Below are positions 9,806-18,089 of a stretch of DNA of 64,000 nt, piece after piece. A model generated the notes under the pieces. That model saw only the letters and a program-made list of their open reading frames with translations, was not told the origin of the DNA and did no database searches. How positions within the stretch are numbered: the first letter of the stretch is position 1; every line of letters begins with the position of its first letter. A program made the translations under genes and the position numbers. Source of the stretch: Actinokineospora alba (GTDB taxonomy: Bacteria > Actinomycetota > Actinomycetes > Mycobacteriales > Pseudonocardiaceae); assembly GCF_004362515.1 (NCBI RefSeq), contig NZ_SNXU01000001.1, forward strand, positions 3,844,001 through 3,908,000, in the 5' to 3' direction.

Positions 9806-10210
9806 CTAGTCCCAGTAGTTGAAGAGCGCTTCGCCGAGGGTGTGGGGCTTCCAGTACTTGATGTCGCGGGCGTCGAGGTTCGGCCACAGCGAGGCGTCGA
9901 GCGGCCCGTTCAGCTCCGCCGTGGTGAGCACTTGGTACCGGTCTGCCAGAACGGCCAGCAGACCAGGGGCGTCCAGGAACGTCAGCGGGCCCGAATCCGC
10001 GCCGTCGGTGATTCTCGGCTCGGCGACGGCGGCCAGTGGCAAGTCGCGGCTGCACACCGCTGCGATCAGGTGATCCTGATACGCGATCACGCCCTGGTGG
10101 AAGTTCGGTGCCACACAGTCGGAGAACCGGAACTCGATCACCCTGCCGCCCGTCTGGTGAGCGGCCTCGTGGCAGGCCGTGCGGAATCCGCGGCGATCAA
10201 ACACCGGCAT
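9806..10210 (-). CDS. Unrecognised 134-aa protein coupled to hydrolase
   Basis: The start ATG overlaps the stop of the alpha/beta hydrolase by one base (TGATG), so it is translationally coupled. The protein begins MPVFDRRGFRTACHEAAHQT, contains RVIEFRFSD and ends KYWKPHTLGEALFNYWD. HEAAH near residue 15 looks like a short metal motif, but there is no further support for a metalloprotease. It has no signal or membrane segment. I do not recognise a family. Coupling suggests a role shared with the hydrolase. Confidence 0.6.
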   Translation of the reverse strand: MPVFDRRGFRTACHEAAHQTGGRVIEFRFSDCVAPNFHQGVIAYQDHLIAAVCSRDLPLAAVAEPRITDGADSGPLTFLDAPGLLAVLADRYQVLTTAELNGPLDASLWPNLDARDIKYWKPHTLGEALFNYWD

Positions 10211-11088
10211 CAGGTCGCGACCAGTGTCCTGCGGCGGGTGTTCGCGGTGAAGTTGGTGATCAGGTCGGCGGTCAGTGCGGGGTCGTCGAGTTGGGGGCAG
10301 TGGCCGCAGTCGTCGAGGATTCGCAGGGTGCTGTGTTCCACGTCCGCGTGTAGGCGCCTGCCTGCTTCGACGTCGACCAGACGGTCCCGCTTGCCCGCCA
10401 CCACCAGCAGGGGGACGCGGATGTCCTGCGGCCGGTAGGCGTCGCGGAGTTCGGTCAGGAGGGTTTGGCCTCGGCCGAGTAGCTCCTTCGTCGAACCGTG
10501 GTCGCGGACCAGGGAGGCGAACCGGGCGACCGCTTCGGGGCATGCCGAGCCGGGTCGCGCGAACAGGATGCGGGGGATGACCGTCGACGCGATGGCGCGG
10601 ACCGCCAAACCGGGGACCGGCACCGGCAGCCACGAGTACAGCCGCACCGGCAACGCGTTGTCGCTCAGGGCACGCAGGAGCCACGAGTCGCTGAAGCCGG
10701 GGGCGGCAATGGAGATGACGCCCGCCAGCGGCAGGGCCCGGTTCTGCGCTGCCCGGACCGCCGCCGTCCCGCCCATCGAGTTGCCTACGAGCACGACCTG
10801 GCCGGACCGGGCCTCCGACGCCACCAGTGCGGCCAGGAAAGCGTCGAGCTGCGGGAGGATCGGGCCCTCCGCCAGGTCGTCGGCCTCACCGAATCCGGGC
10901 TGGTCGACGGCGACGGCCGACAACCCGCGCGCGGCGAACTCGGTCAGGACGCCACGCCAGGTGTCGGCGGAGTCGCCGAAGCCGTGGAGGAGCACGACGC
11001 GGGGGCCGCGGCGGCGGGAGCCGACCGACAGCGCCCGCGTGCGCACTCCGCCATACGTGTGGCGCGTCACCCGAATGGCGTCCGACAT
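10210..11088 (-). CDS. Alpha/beta-fold hydrolase
   Basis: A 292-aa product. VVLLHGFGDSADTWRG is the oxyanion-side loop and VLVGNSMGGTAAV contains the Ser nucleophile. LLVVAGKRDRLVD supplies the acid and LDDCGHCPQLDDP the histidine, so the triad is complete. Lack of a signal peptide places it in the cytoplasm. The substrate is unknown. It is the first gene of a two-gene leftward unit with the 134-aa protein. Confidence 0.85.
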   Translation of the reverse strand: MSDAIRVTRHTYGGVRTRALSVGSRRRGPRVVLLHGFGDSADTWRGVLTEFAARGLSAVAVDQPGFGEADDLAEGPILPQLDAFLAALVASEARSGQVVLVGNSMGGTAAVRAAQNRALPLAGVISIAAPGFSDSWLLRALSDNALPVRLYSWLPVPVPGLAVRAIASTVIPRILFARPGSACPEAVARFASLVRDHGSTKELLGRGQTLLTELRDAYRPQDIRVPLLVVAGKRDRLVDVEAGRRLHADVEHSTLRILDDCGHCPQLDDPALTADLITNFTANTRRRTLVAT

Positions 11089-11155
11089 AGCGTCAGAATG
11101 TAGGCGACGAACGCGAGAAATCCTCGATACGCGCCGGTAACGAAGTGGTGCCGGT

Positions 11156-12121
11156 TTACCCGGTGAAGACGATCTTTCCGGCCGTCTCGCCGTCGAGCAT
11201 CTGCTGGAAACCGTCCCTGGCCTGCTTGAACGGCATCTCCGCGCCGATCCGCGGCTTGATTCCGGCGGTGTCGCAGAACCGCAGCAGGTCCGCCAGTTCG
11301 TCGCGGGTGCCCATGGTCGAGCCGACTACGCGCAGTTGCAGGAAGAACAGCCGCTGCAGGTCGGCGCTCGGGTCCGGGCCGCTGGTGGAACCGGAGACGA
11401 CGATGATGCCGCCGGGCTTGAGCGCGCGCATCGAGTGCGACCAGGTGGCCTTGCCGACGGTCTCGAACACCCCGTCGACCTTCTCGGGCAGCCGGGCGCC
11501 GGACTCGAACACCGCGTGCGCGCCCAGTTCCGTGGCCAGCGCGCGCTTCTCCTCGGTGCGGCCGGTGACCCACACCCGCAGGCCCGCGGCCTTGCCGAGC
11601 TCGATCAGGGCCGTCGACACACCGCCGGACGCGCCCTGGACCAGCATGGTCTGGCCGGGCCGCAGCCCGGACTTCACGAACAGCATCCGGTAAGCGGTCA
11701 GCCACGCGGTCCCCATGCAGGCGGCCTCGGCGAAGCTGAGCCCCTCGGGCTTGGGCAGCGCGTTGCGGGCGGGCACGATCACCGTGTCGGCGAAGCTGCC
11801 CTGGTGCTTTTCCGTCAGCAGCGTCCGCGTCGGGTCCAGGGTCTCATCACCCGCCCACGCCGGGTCGCCGATCACCGAGTGCAGCACCACCTCGGTGCCG
11901 TCGGCCAGCACCCCGGCCCCGTCGCAGCCGAGGATCATCGGGAACCGCTCGGCCTTGATCCCGACGCCGCGCAGGGTCCACAGGTCGTGCATGTTGAGGC
12001 TGGCGGCCTTGACCGAGACGGCGACCCAGCCGTCGGGCACCTCGGGCTCGGGCCGGTCCCCGATCTCCAGGGCGGCTAGCGGGTCATCCGGGCTGGGCGC
12101 GGTGGCGTAGACGGCGAACAT
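11156..12121 (-). CDS. Zinc-type MDR alcohol dehydrogenase/quinone reductase-like protein
   Basis: A 321-aa product. The N-terminal GroES-like part includes GVGIKAERFPMILGCDGAGV. The Rossmann part has MLVQGASGGVSTALIELGKA and GGIIVVSGSTSG. The structural zinc cysteines of classical ADHs are absent, pointing to the quinone-reductase or crotonyl-CoA-reductase-like branch of NAD(P)H MDR enzymes. The start at 12121 is preceded by TAAGTT exactly 7 nt upstream on the coding strand, a leaderless arrangement. The longer frame to 12172 is therefore rejected. Confidence 0.8.
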   Translation of the reverse strand: MFAVYATAPSPDDPLAALEIGDRPEPEVPDGWVAVSVKAASLNMHDLWTLRGVGIKAERFPMILGCDGAGVLADGTEVVLHSVIGDPAWAGDETLDPTRTLLTEKHQGSFADTVIVPARNALPKPEGLSFAEAACMGTAWLTAYRMLFVKSGLRPGQTMLVQGASGGVSTALIELGKAAGLRVWVTGRTEEKRALATELGAHAVFESGARLPEKVDGVFETVGKATWSHSMRALKPGGIIVVSGSTSGPDPSADLQRLFFLQLRVVGSTMGTRDELADLLRFCDTAGIKPRIGAEMPFKQARDGFQQMLDGETAGKIVFTG

Positions 12122-12188
12122 GGTCGTCAACTTATCCACCGGCGGCGGCCGGTGCCGCGCGGAAGTGGCCAAGGTCTACTGTCGGAGC

Positions 12189-12410
12189 GTGCTTGATGGG
12201 TTGTCGGACTGGTGGAACGACGTGGAGCTGTGGGTCATCCAGCTCCCGTTCGCGGCGCAGTTCGCCCTGGTGATGGCGGTGCTGCTGCCCCTGTGCGTGG
12301 TGGTGGCCTGGGCCATCGACCGGGTCGTGGACTACGCGTCGGCCCGGTTCGGCACCTCCCGCGACGAACGCCCGCTGGGGTCGCGCGCGAATCCCGACCC
12401 GGGTTCGTAG
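12189..12410 (+). CDS. Small single-span membrane protein
   Basis: A 73-aa product. One strong hydrophobic segment (FALVMAVLLPLCVVVAWAI) follows a short acidic N-terminus, and the C-terminal tail is charged. TACTGT ends 6 nt before the GTG, fitting leaderless transcription divergent from the dehydrogenase. I know no function for it. Its TAG stop doubles as the first bases of the -10 hexamer for the next gene. Confidence 0.6.
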   Translation: MLDGLSDWWNDVELWVIQLPFAAQFALVMAVLLPLCVVVAWAIDRVVDYASARFGTSRDERPLGSRANPDPGS

Positions 12411-12419
12411 GCTGACCGG

Positions 12420-12851
12420 GTGGGTTCGAGAAAACGCATCACCGCCGCCCTTGTCGGCCTTGTCGTGCTGGTCCTCGCCGGGTGGCTGATCCGGGAGGTC
12501 GGCTCCGGCGACGCCGCGGCTCCGGCGCCGCCAAGCAGCTCGGCCGTTCCTGGTGTGGAATCAGGGCTGGACGTTCGGCCGCTGTCGCAACTGCCCAAGG
12601 AGGCCGCCGACACCTGGCGGCTCATCCAGCGCGACGGGCCGTTCCCCTATCCCCGCAACGACGGCACGACGTTCCAGAACCGCGAGAAACTGTTGCCCGC
12701 CAAGAAGTCCGGCTATTACCGGGAGTACACCGTGCCCACCCCTGGCAGTCCAGACCGAGGCGCCCGCCGCCTGATCCACGGCAGCGGGAAAGAGCTGTTC
12801 TACACCGGCGACCACTACGCGTCGTTCGTGCTCGTGGACCCGACCCGATGA
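12420..12851 (+). CDS. Secreted or membrane-anchored guanyl-specific ribonuclease (barnase/T1 type)
   Basis: A 143-aa product. The N-terminus is a signal or anchor helix (residues 7-25), followed by an Ala/Pro/Ser linker. The catalytic domain contains TWRLIQRDGPFPYPRNDG, FQNREKLLP, YYREYTVPTPGS and a late YTGDHYASFVLV. These supply the Glu, Arg and His of microbial RNases of the N1/T1/barnase family, which cut RNA after G. GTG at 12420 has TAGGCT at 12408-12413 ending 6 nt upstream. Its stop overlaps the barstar start (ATGA). Confidence 0.9.
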   Translation: MGSRKRITAALVGLVVLVLAGWLIREVGSGDAAAPAPPSSSAVPGVESGLDVRPLSQLPKEAADTWRLIQRDGPFPYPRNDGTTFQNREKLLPAKKSGYYREYTVPTPGSPDRGARRLIHGSGKELFYTGDHYASFVLVDPTR

Positions 12852-13153
12852 TCGAACACGTGTTGGACGGCTCCGGTGTGCGCAGCAAGCGCACGATGTA
12901 CACCGCGATCGCCAAGACCCTGTCGTTCCCCGACTGGTTCGGCCACAACCTCGACGGGCTCTACGACTGCCTGACGGATCTGTCGTGGCTGCCCAAGGGC
13001 GAGCACGTGCTGATCTGGACGCACTCGGAGGTCCTGGCCAAGGCCGACCCGTCCGGCTACCGCGCGATCCGCGAGGTCCTCGACGACGCCGTCGAGGGTG
13101 CGACCGATCCCAGCCGCACCCTCTCCGTCGTGCTGGCCAAGCCTCAGTCCTGA
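12848..13153 (+). CDS. Barstar-family ribonuclease inhibitor
   Basis: A 101-aa product, slightly longer than classical barstar. The pattern TLSFPDWFGHNLDGLYDCLTD is the barstar inhibitory helix and loop, with acidic residues that cover the RNase active site. It is translationally coupled to the RNase gene, so cytoplasmic inhibitor is made with the exported enzyme. Its last 10 nt overlap the end of the convergent enoyl-CoA hydratase gene. Confidence 0.9.
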   Translation: MIEHVLDGSGVRSKRTMYTAIAKTLSFPDWFGHNLDGLYDCLTDLSWLPKGEHVLIWTHSEVLAKADPSGYRAIREVLDDAVEGATDPSRTLSVVLAKPQS

Positions 13154-13917
13154 GGAACCCAGTTCGGCTTGCGCTTCTGCGCGAACGCGGTGATCCCCTC
13201 CTGGCCTTCCGGGCTCGCGAAGAACCCGGCGGACAGCTTGAGCATCTCCTCGAAGTCCGTGGACAGGTCCGCGGCCGGGGTGCGGCGCAGCATCTCCTTG
13301 GTGGCGGCCAGGGCGAGCGGGCCGCCGAGGGCGAGCATCCCGGTGTAGCGGTCGACCTCGGCGTCGAGCCGCTCGGCGGGGACCGCGGAGTTGATGAGCC
13401 CGATCTGCACGGCGCGCTCGGCGTCGAAGCTCTCACCGGTCAGGAACAGCTCGTGCGCGGCCCGGGGGAGCAGGCGCGGCAGCACGGTCACCGAGATGAT
13501 CGCGGGCACGACACCGATGCGGACCTCGGTGAACGCGAAAGTGGCGTCCGAGACGGCGATGGCGATGTCGGCCGCCGCCACGATGCCCACGCCACCCGCG
13601 CGGGCAGGTCCGGCCAGCTTGGCGACGACCGGCTTCGGGCTCGTCCAGATCTGCTCCAGGATCGCCGGGAACTCGTTGACCCCCTGGTCGCCGGACGACG
13701 CGCCGCCCGCCTCCTTGAGGTCCATGCCCGCGCAGAACACGGGCCCGGTGTGGTCGAGGACGATCACCCGCACCGCGTCGTCGGCGAGCGCCGCGGACAG
13801 GTGGTCACGCAGCTCGCCGCGCAACTGCCGCGACAGCGCGTTGCGGTTGTGCGGGGAGTCCAAAGTGATCCGCGCGACGCCTCGGGAAACCTCGTAGTGC
13901 ACCAACTCGTCAGCCAT
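13144..13917 (-). CDS. Enoyl-CoA hydratase/isomerase family protein
   Basis: A 257-aa crotonase-fold protein. LDSPHNRNALSRQLRGEL and GPVFCAGMDLKEAGG form the CoA and oxyanion loops; VAKLAGPARAGGVGIVAAAD is the central helix. The usual second catalytic Glu region reads EVRIGVVPAI, with Glu present. The cytoplasmic substrate is probably a 2-enoyl-CoA, but the family is broad. Start ATG at 13917; the longer frame to 13962 only extends into the gap before the EspG gene. Confidence 0.85.
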   Translation of the reverse strand: MADELVHYEVSRGVARITLDSPHNRNALSRQLRGELRDHLSAALADDAVRVIVLDHTGPVFCAGMDLKEAGGASSGDQGVNEFPAILEQIWTSPKPVVAKLAGPARAGGVGIVAAADIAIAVSDATFAFTEVRIGVVPAIISVTVLPRLLPRAAHELFLTGESFDAERAVQIGLINSAVPAERLDAEVDRYTGMLALGGPLALAATKEMLRRTPAADLSTDFEEMLKLSAGFFASPEGQEGITAFAQKRKPNWVPQD

Positions 13918-13927
13918 GCCGACCAGA

Positions 13928-14704
13928 CTATCCACGCCTCGCCGACGCCAGGATCTCGCCAAGCCGAGTCGCCAGCCGCGGGTTGTCGGCGGGCGACAGC
14001 GTGGTCCAGTCGTTGCCGTCGCGGCCCCGCTTGACGCTCAGCAGGTAGCGGCCCTGGTCGTTGTCCAGCCAGGTGAGCCCGGGCAGCCGCCGCGGCTTGC
14101 CCTGCCCGTCGCGCAGCGAGACGCCGAGCATGCCCGCACGGAGAATCGGGCGTTCCATGATGGCGGCGAGCTGGCGCATTTCGGCCTGACCGGCGCCTTG
14201 GGCGGTCATGGGTCGGGTGAGCCGGATGTCGCTTTGATTGTGCCGTGCGGGCGCGGCGGGGGCTGGGAGGGTGACCGAGCGCCCAGGACCTGGCCGGTAA
14301 TGGGGCAGGAGGTCGATCAGGGAGGTGATCACGGCGGTGTCGCGCACCTCGGTCAGTCCGATCGTGCGCTCACGCTGAACCGCGATAACGGCTTGCCGCC
14401 CGCGGCAGGCGACAACCGCGTTGGCGGGCATCGTGCCGCTCTGGTCTTGCATCACGACCAGGCTGACACCCAGCTCCGGCGCGGCCAGCAGCCGCAGCGC
14501 GTCCTCCAGTTCCGGCGCCGGTCGGCCCCGGTGGAACAGCCGCCGCCGCGTCAGCTCGTCGCGCACCGCCGCCTTGATGCGGGCGCGTTCGTCCAGCGTC
14601 TCGCCGTGACTGGGGACTTCGAGCGGGAACGGCATCCCACCCAGCTTCAAGTCGTCCCACAGCACGTCGAACGCGGCCAGGGCGAGTTCGGCTACCGGTC
14701 GCAA
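13928..14704 (-). CDS. ESX secretion-associated protein EspG family
   Basis: A 258-aa product with TTG start 2 nt after the PPE gene stop. The N-terminus (LALAAFDVLWDDLKLGGMPF) and ERARIKAAVRDELTRR, then PELGVSLVV, match EspG, a cytosolic chaperone that binds PE-PPE pairs before type VII secretion. The C-terminus WTTLSPADNPRLATRLGEIL is also typical. It is the last gene of a four-gene leftward operon with PPE, DUF3558 and a helical protein. Confidence 0.8.
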   Translation of the reverse strand: MRPVAELALAAFDVLWDDLKLGGMPFPLEVPSHGETLDERARIKAAVRDELTRRRLFHRGRPAPELEDALRLLAAPELGVSLVVMQDQSGTMPANAVVACRGRQAVIAVQRERTIGLTEVRDTAVITSLIDLLPHYRPGPGRSVTLPAPAAPARHNQSDIRLTRPMTAQGAGQAEMRQLAAIMERPILRAGMLGVSLRDGQGKPRRLPGLTWLDNDQGRYLLSVKRGRDGNDWTTLSPADNPRLATRLGEILASARRG

Positions 14705-14705
14705 G

Positions 14706-15932
14706 TCAGCCGCCGATCACCGGGGGTGCGGTGATCTCGTCGGAGCCGAACAGCGCGTCCGGATCGGCCTCCTGGAGGAAGGACGCGCGCGTGTGCTCCT
14801 CGTCCTCACCACCCTGGCCGCGACCGCCGCCACCGCCACCACCCATGCCCGCCGCGCCGCCGCGGCCACCACCGGCGCCGCCCGCGCCACCGCCACGGGA
14901 ACCGGCGTCGGCGCCGAACGCACCGGCGCCCGCGCGTGCCCCCGAGCCGGGGCCGCCGCCATTCCCGGCGCCTGATCCCGCGCCGCCGCCGCGTCCGCCG
15001 GTCGAACCACTGCCACCGCCACCGCCGCCTCGGGGGCCGCCGCCGCGTGGGTCGCCGGGGCCGTAGCCTCCGCCGCCGGGGAAGAAGTTGTTGCCCGCGT
15101 TGTTGGGGCCGCCTTGGCCTGGCCCGGGGACACCCGGGTAGGGGCCGTTGGGGCCGCCGCCATTCGTCGTCGGGGGCACCCAACCGCTGGCGGTGGTGCC
15201 GGTCGAGTTGCCGGGGCCGCCTTGACCGGCCACGCCGCTGCTGCCTTGGCCCGTGCCCACGCCGGAGGTGCCGGTGGTCGCGCTGCCACCAAGGTCACCG
15301 GTCCACGACCCGCGATCGTGGTTGCGCCGGTCACCCATGCCGGAGTCGGCGTCCTCTCCGGTCCCGCCACCACCTTCGAGCGTCGGCGGCGGCGCGAACG
15401 GAGGCACCGACGCCGCCGCGGCGATCATCGACACGTCACGGTGCGCCACCACCTCGGCCGCCTCGGCGTGCGCGGCTTGGTGCTTGTCGTACTGCTGCGG
15501 GATCTCCCAGGTGAGCGCCGCCATCTTGAACGGGTTGGGGGCGGCGTCGGAGAACATCTGCTTGGGGTCGTACGGAACCGGCTCGGGCATGGCGTTCTTG
15601 GCGTCACCGGCCGACTCGGCCTGCCTGGTGATGGCCTTGCTCGCCTCGGTGAAGTTGTCGCCGGACTTCACACTCCACTCGGCGACCTGACTCAACCGAT
15701 GCCGCATCGCATCAGCGGCCGGACCCGTCCAGCCGGCTTCTGACCCGAATACTGCTTGCTGCAGCAGAATCCCGGCTTGGTTGAGCTGAGTGCCCAACTG
15801 CTGCCATCCGTCGGCAACCTCCTGCACCGCACCCGCATCCGCCGGATCGGTCATGCCTTTCAGCGACTCATGGCTCTGCCCGGCATAGTGCATATTCGGC
15901 GGCGGTAGGTGCCGCCCATCTGATCCAGCCAC
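14706..15932 (-). CDS. PPE-domain protein with Gly-rich C-terminus
   Basis: A 408-aa product. The N-terminal about 170 residues are helical, with the W-x-G motif AGWTGPAADAMRHR in a helical hairpin as in PPE/WXG100 proteins. Residues about 185-375 are Gly/Ser/Thr-rich low complexity. The C-terminus is acidic and charged (QEADPDALFGSDEITAPP). It is a probable ESX substrate, chaperoned by the EspG encoded next to it. No PE partner of standard length is adjacent; the 161-aa protein upstream could take that place. Confidence 0.8.
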   Translation of the reverse strand: MAGSDGRHLPPPNMHYAGQSHESLKGMTDPADAGAVQEVADGWQQLGTQLNQAGILLQQAVFGSEAGWTGPAADAMRHRLSQVAEWSVKSGDNFTEASKAITRQAESAGDAKNAMPEPVPYDPKQMFSDAAPNPFKMAALTWEIPQQYDKHQAAHAEAAEVVAHRDVSMIAAAASVPPFAPPPTLEGGGGTGEDADSGMGDRRNHDRGSWTGDLGGSATTGTSGVGTGQGSSGVAGQGGPGNSTGTTASGWVPPTTNGGGPNGPYPGVPGPGQGGPNNAGNNFFPGGGGYGPGDPRGGGPRGGGGGGSGSTGGRGGGAGSGAGNGGGPGSGARAGAGAFGADAGSRGGGAGGAGGGRGGAAGMGGGGGGGRGQGGEDEEHTRASFLQEADPDALFGSDEITAPPVIGG

Positions 15933-15941
15933 ACCCGCCCC

Positions 15942-16520
15942 CTACGGCAGTTTCGGGTCGATGGTCTTCGCGACCGCCAAGGCCTTCGCGCACGCTTTTG
16001 GCGTATCTGACGCACCGCTCGAGGTGGCGGTTATGTGCACCATGGACGACTCGGTGATCGCGATGTAAATATCGCACGCCCCGTCACCACCGCCCATGTT
16101 CTCCAAGGTCGTGGCCTCGTGCTTGCCGATGTCGATCGGCCGTGGTGTTCCGCCTTGATAGTTCGCGTCCTTTAGGCCGATGTCGCCGTTGAGGCCGATG
16201 CTGAACCCGAAGTCGCCCGACTTGTTCCAATCGCAGCCTCGCGATTTCCCGATATCGCGTTTCCTGCCTGCGGGGATCCCGAGGCTGGTCTGGTCGGAGT
16301 CTGAGAGGAGCCCGCACGGATCGACGTTTGCCAGCGGCGATGACGGTTTCGAGGTGGTGGGCTTGGGCTTGGGCGTCGTTCGTGATTCGGATGTCCGTGG
16401 AGTGGATGTGATGCCGTCCGACGGTCGCGGCGTACCGGGTTCCTGAGTAGAGCAGCCCACCAGCGGAATCGCCAACAGGGATACCACGGCGACGCCGAAG
16501 CACTTGGTCCACTTGCTCAC
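15942..16520 (-). CDS. DUF3558 lipoprotein
   Basis: A 192-aa product. The signal ends in lipobox PLVGC (Cys23), followed by a Thr/Pro/Ser linker. The folded part, VDPCGLLSDSDQTSLGI to the late ACAKALAVAKTI, holds the conserved cysteines of DUF3558 domains. GTG start overlaps the previous stop (GTGA). DUF3558 lipoproteins often sit with ESX-type genes in Pseudonocardiaceae; their role is unknown. Confidence 0.85.
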   Translation of the reverse strand: MSKWTKCFGVAVVSLLAIPLVGCSTQEPGTPRPSDGITSTPRTSESRTTPKPKPTTSKPSSPLANVDPCGLLSDSDQTSLGIPAGRKRDIGKSRGCDWNKSGDFGFSIGLNGDIGLKDANYQGGTPRPIDIGKHEATTLENMGGGDGACDIYIAITESSMVHITATSSGASDTPKACAKALAVAKTIDPKLP

Positions 16521-17002
16521 GTATTGCCTCCAGCGGATCGAATCGTGCCCGCGTTGCCCGAGTCGGTGCGGCCGTAGTTGGCCATGCTCGCGGTGACGGC
16601 CTGTTTGAGGGCGTCAATTTCCTTGATGAACTTGGTTAGTACCTCTTGCGCGGAGTTACCGCCACCAGAGGCGAGTTGCTCGTTGAACCGGCTGATTTCC
16701 TCGGCGTATCCGCCGCCGAGTGGAGCGCGAAGCGCGACTCGGCGTGCATCTCGGCTCATTACGTCGGCTGAGTCCTGGACCGCGGCGAGCTGTTTGATGA
16801 TGGCGTCGCCCACGTCGGGGGCGATGCTGATCTGGCCCGCGCCCGCGGCGGCGACCAGTGACTGGACGGTGGCGCCGATCTGGAAGATGCCGCCGAGTGG
16901 ACCGGAACCGGCGGGCGTCTGGTTCTGCGCCTCCATCCACTGCCGCATCTTCTCCTGAGCCTGTTGCTGCGCAGGCGTCAGTGGCGGCGTGCCCTCCGGC
17001 AT
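16517..17002 (-). CDS. Helical 161-aa protein heading the ESX-type operon
   Basis: Start ATG 17002 has a GGGGGAG ribosome site 2 nt away; the longer frame to 17050 lacks one. The protein opens with LTPAQQQAQEKMRQWM, has a Gly/Ala central segment, and then helices rich in Ala, Glu and Lys (VLTKFIKEIDALKQAVTASM). It has no signal peptide. Size and helical content fit a WXG100- or PE-like secretion partner, but there is no clear WXG or YxxxD motif, so this is inference from context. Confidence 0.6.
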   Translation of the reverse strand: MPEGTPPLTPAQQQAQEKMRQWMEAQNQTPAGSGPLGGIFQIGATVQSLVAAAGAGQISIAPDVGDAIIKQLAAVQDSADVMSRDARRVALRAPLGGGYAEEISRFNEQLASGGGNSAQEVLTKFIKEIDALKQAVTASMANYGRTDSGNAGTIRSAGGNT

Positions 17003-17123
17003 TGCTCCCCCTGGACGTAAGTGGTCTACCAAGAGAAGCCTATCGACCACTCAGCGTTCGTTTCAGGCGGTTCGGCGTATTCACTCGGTGGGGCCGCGGA
17101 AGTTGAGTAGTACTACGTAAAGC

Positions 17124-17160
17124 GCGATGCCGAGCCGTCGCAGGGGCGGCTCGGCATCGC
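17124..17160. terminator. Hairpin terminator downstream of the secreted-protein gene
   Basis: Perfect 14-bp stem (GCGATGCCGAGCCG and its complement) with a 9-nt loop, 8 nt beyond the stop of the leftward gene at 17168. There is no U-tract, as is usual in actinomycetes. Confidence 0.75.
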
Positions 17161-17167
17161 GGTGGGG

Positions 17168-17791
17168 CTAGGCGATGGTCGTGGTGGTGATGACCGGGTT
17201 GGGGTTCGGGTAGCACTTCGTCGGCACGTTCATGTCACCGAAGATCGACCCGACCACGGCGGTGAACGTCAGGCCCGGGTTGCTGTAGCTGGTCCCGTAC
17301 AGCTTGGTCTGGATGGTGCCGGACGCCCCCGCGGTGAGGTTCGCCGTGACCGTGGGCAGTTCGAAAGTCGAACCGCCCGCGATCGGGCCGGACGCGGTGA
17401 TGGTCGCGATTCCGTTGGCGACACTGATCTTCGTGGTGCCCACGTTCGACCCGCCGGACAGGGTGGCGGAGACGTACGTGGAGTTCGCCGGGATCGGCAC
17501 CTTCAGCGCCATGGTGTGCACGCGCTTGACGGTGTAACCGTTGACACTGGCCGGAATTGTGTTCGGCGCCGGGTCGATCACGATGGTCAGCGCGCCGCCC
17601 GGGGCGACCGTGGCGGGCGCGGTCACCTCCGCGCCTTGCTGCAGGGAGAAGTACTGCGCGCCTGCCGGGCTGCTGCCTTGGCAGTCGAAGTTGACTGTCG
17701 TCGGCACGGCGGCCGCGACCGGTGCGAACGCCACGATCGGCACCACCGCGAGCGCTGCGATGGAAAGGGCTCGACGTAAGGTCGATTTCAT
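17168..17791 (-). CDS. Sec-exported beta-rich protein of unknown function
   Basis: A 207-aa product. It has a clear signal peptide (RRALSIAALAVVPIVAFAP, cleavage near AAA-VP), and two cysteines (FDCQGSS early, TKCYPNP late) that may pair. The remainder is Thr/Val/Gly-rich beta sequence with APATVAPGGALTIVID. Similar exported proteins in actinomycetes are sometimes named cyclase or dehydratase, without evidence that I can see here. It is a single gene followed by a strong hairpin. Confidence 0.7.
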   Translation of the reverse strand: MKSTLRRALSIAALAVVPIVAFAPVAAAVPTTVNFDCQGSSPAGAQYFSLQQGAEVTAPATVAPGGALTIVIDPAPNTIPASVNGYTVKRVHTMALKVPIPANSTYVSATLSGGSNVGTTKISVANGIATITASGPIAGGSTFELPTVTANLTAGASGTIQTKLYGTSYSNPGLTFTAVVGSIFGDMNVPTKCYPNPNPVITTTTIA

Positions 17792-17990
17792 CTCTGGTCA
17801 CCTCGAATGTGCTGGGTGGACAACGGTTCGGGGTTGATCAGCCGCGGCAACGAGATAGTTACTTTTGAGTAGGCTTACGGTCAAGTTTTCACGTTCAGCA
17901 CAAAATTGTGGTCGGCAACTATCCGACGACGGTGTGTTTTGATCACCGGCGAACAGTTGCGCCACTCGGGTGGTGCCCGCTGACGAACGG

Positions 17991-18017
17991 CGTGGGCCAT
18001 CACCCGACCGGCCCACG
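17991..18017. terminator. Hairpin, probable end of sulfur operon
   Basis: CGTGGGCC and its exact complement GGCCCACG, with an 11-nt loop, about 75 nt past the stop of the last sulfur-operon gene. The remaining part of the 17792-18089 gap holds the promoter of the secreted-protein gene and no convincing coding frame. Confidence 0.45.
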
Positions 18018-18089
18018 ACAGCTGGCGCACGGCTATCGGTCTAAGGCCAGGTGGGTGGATATGTGTTACGCCCGATTACCCGAACCTGT

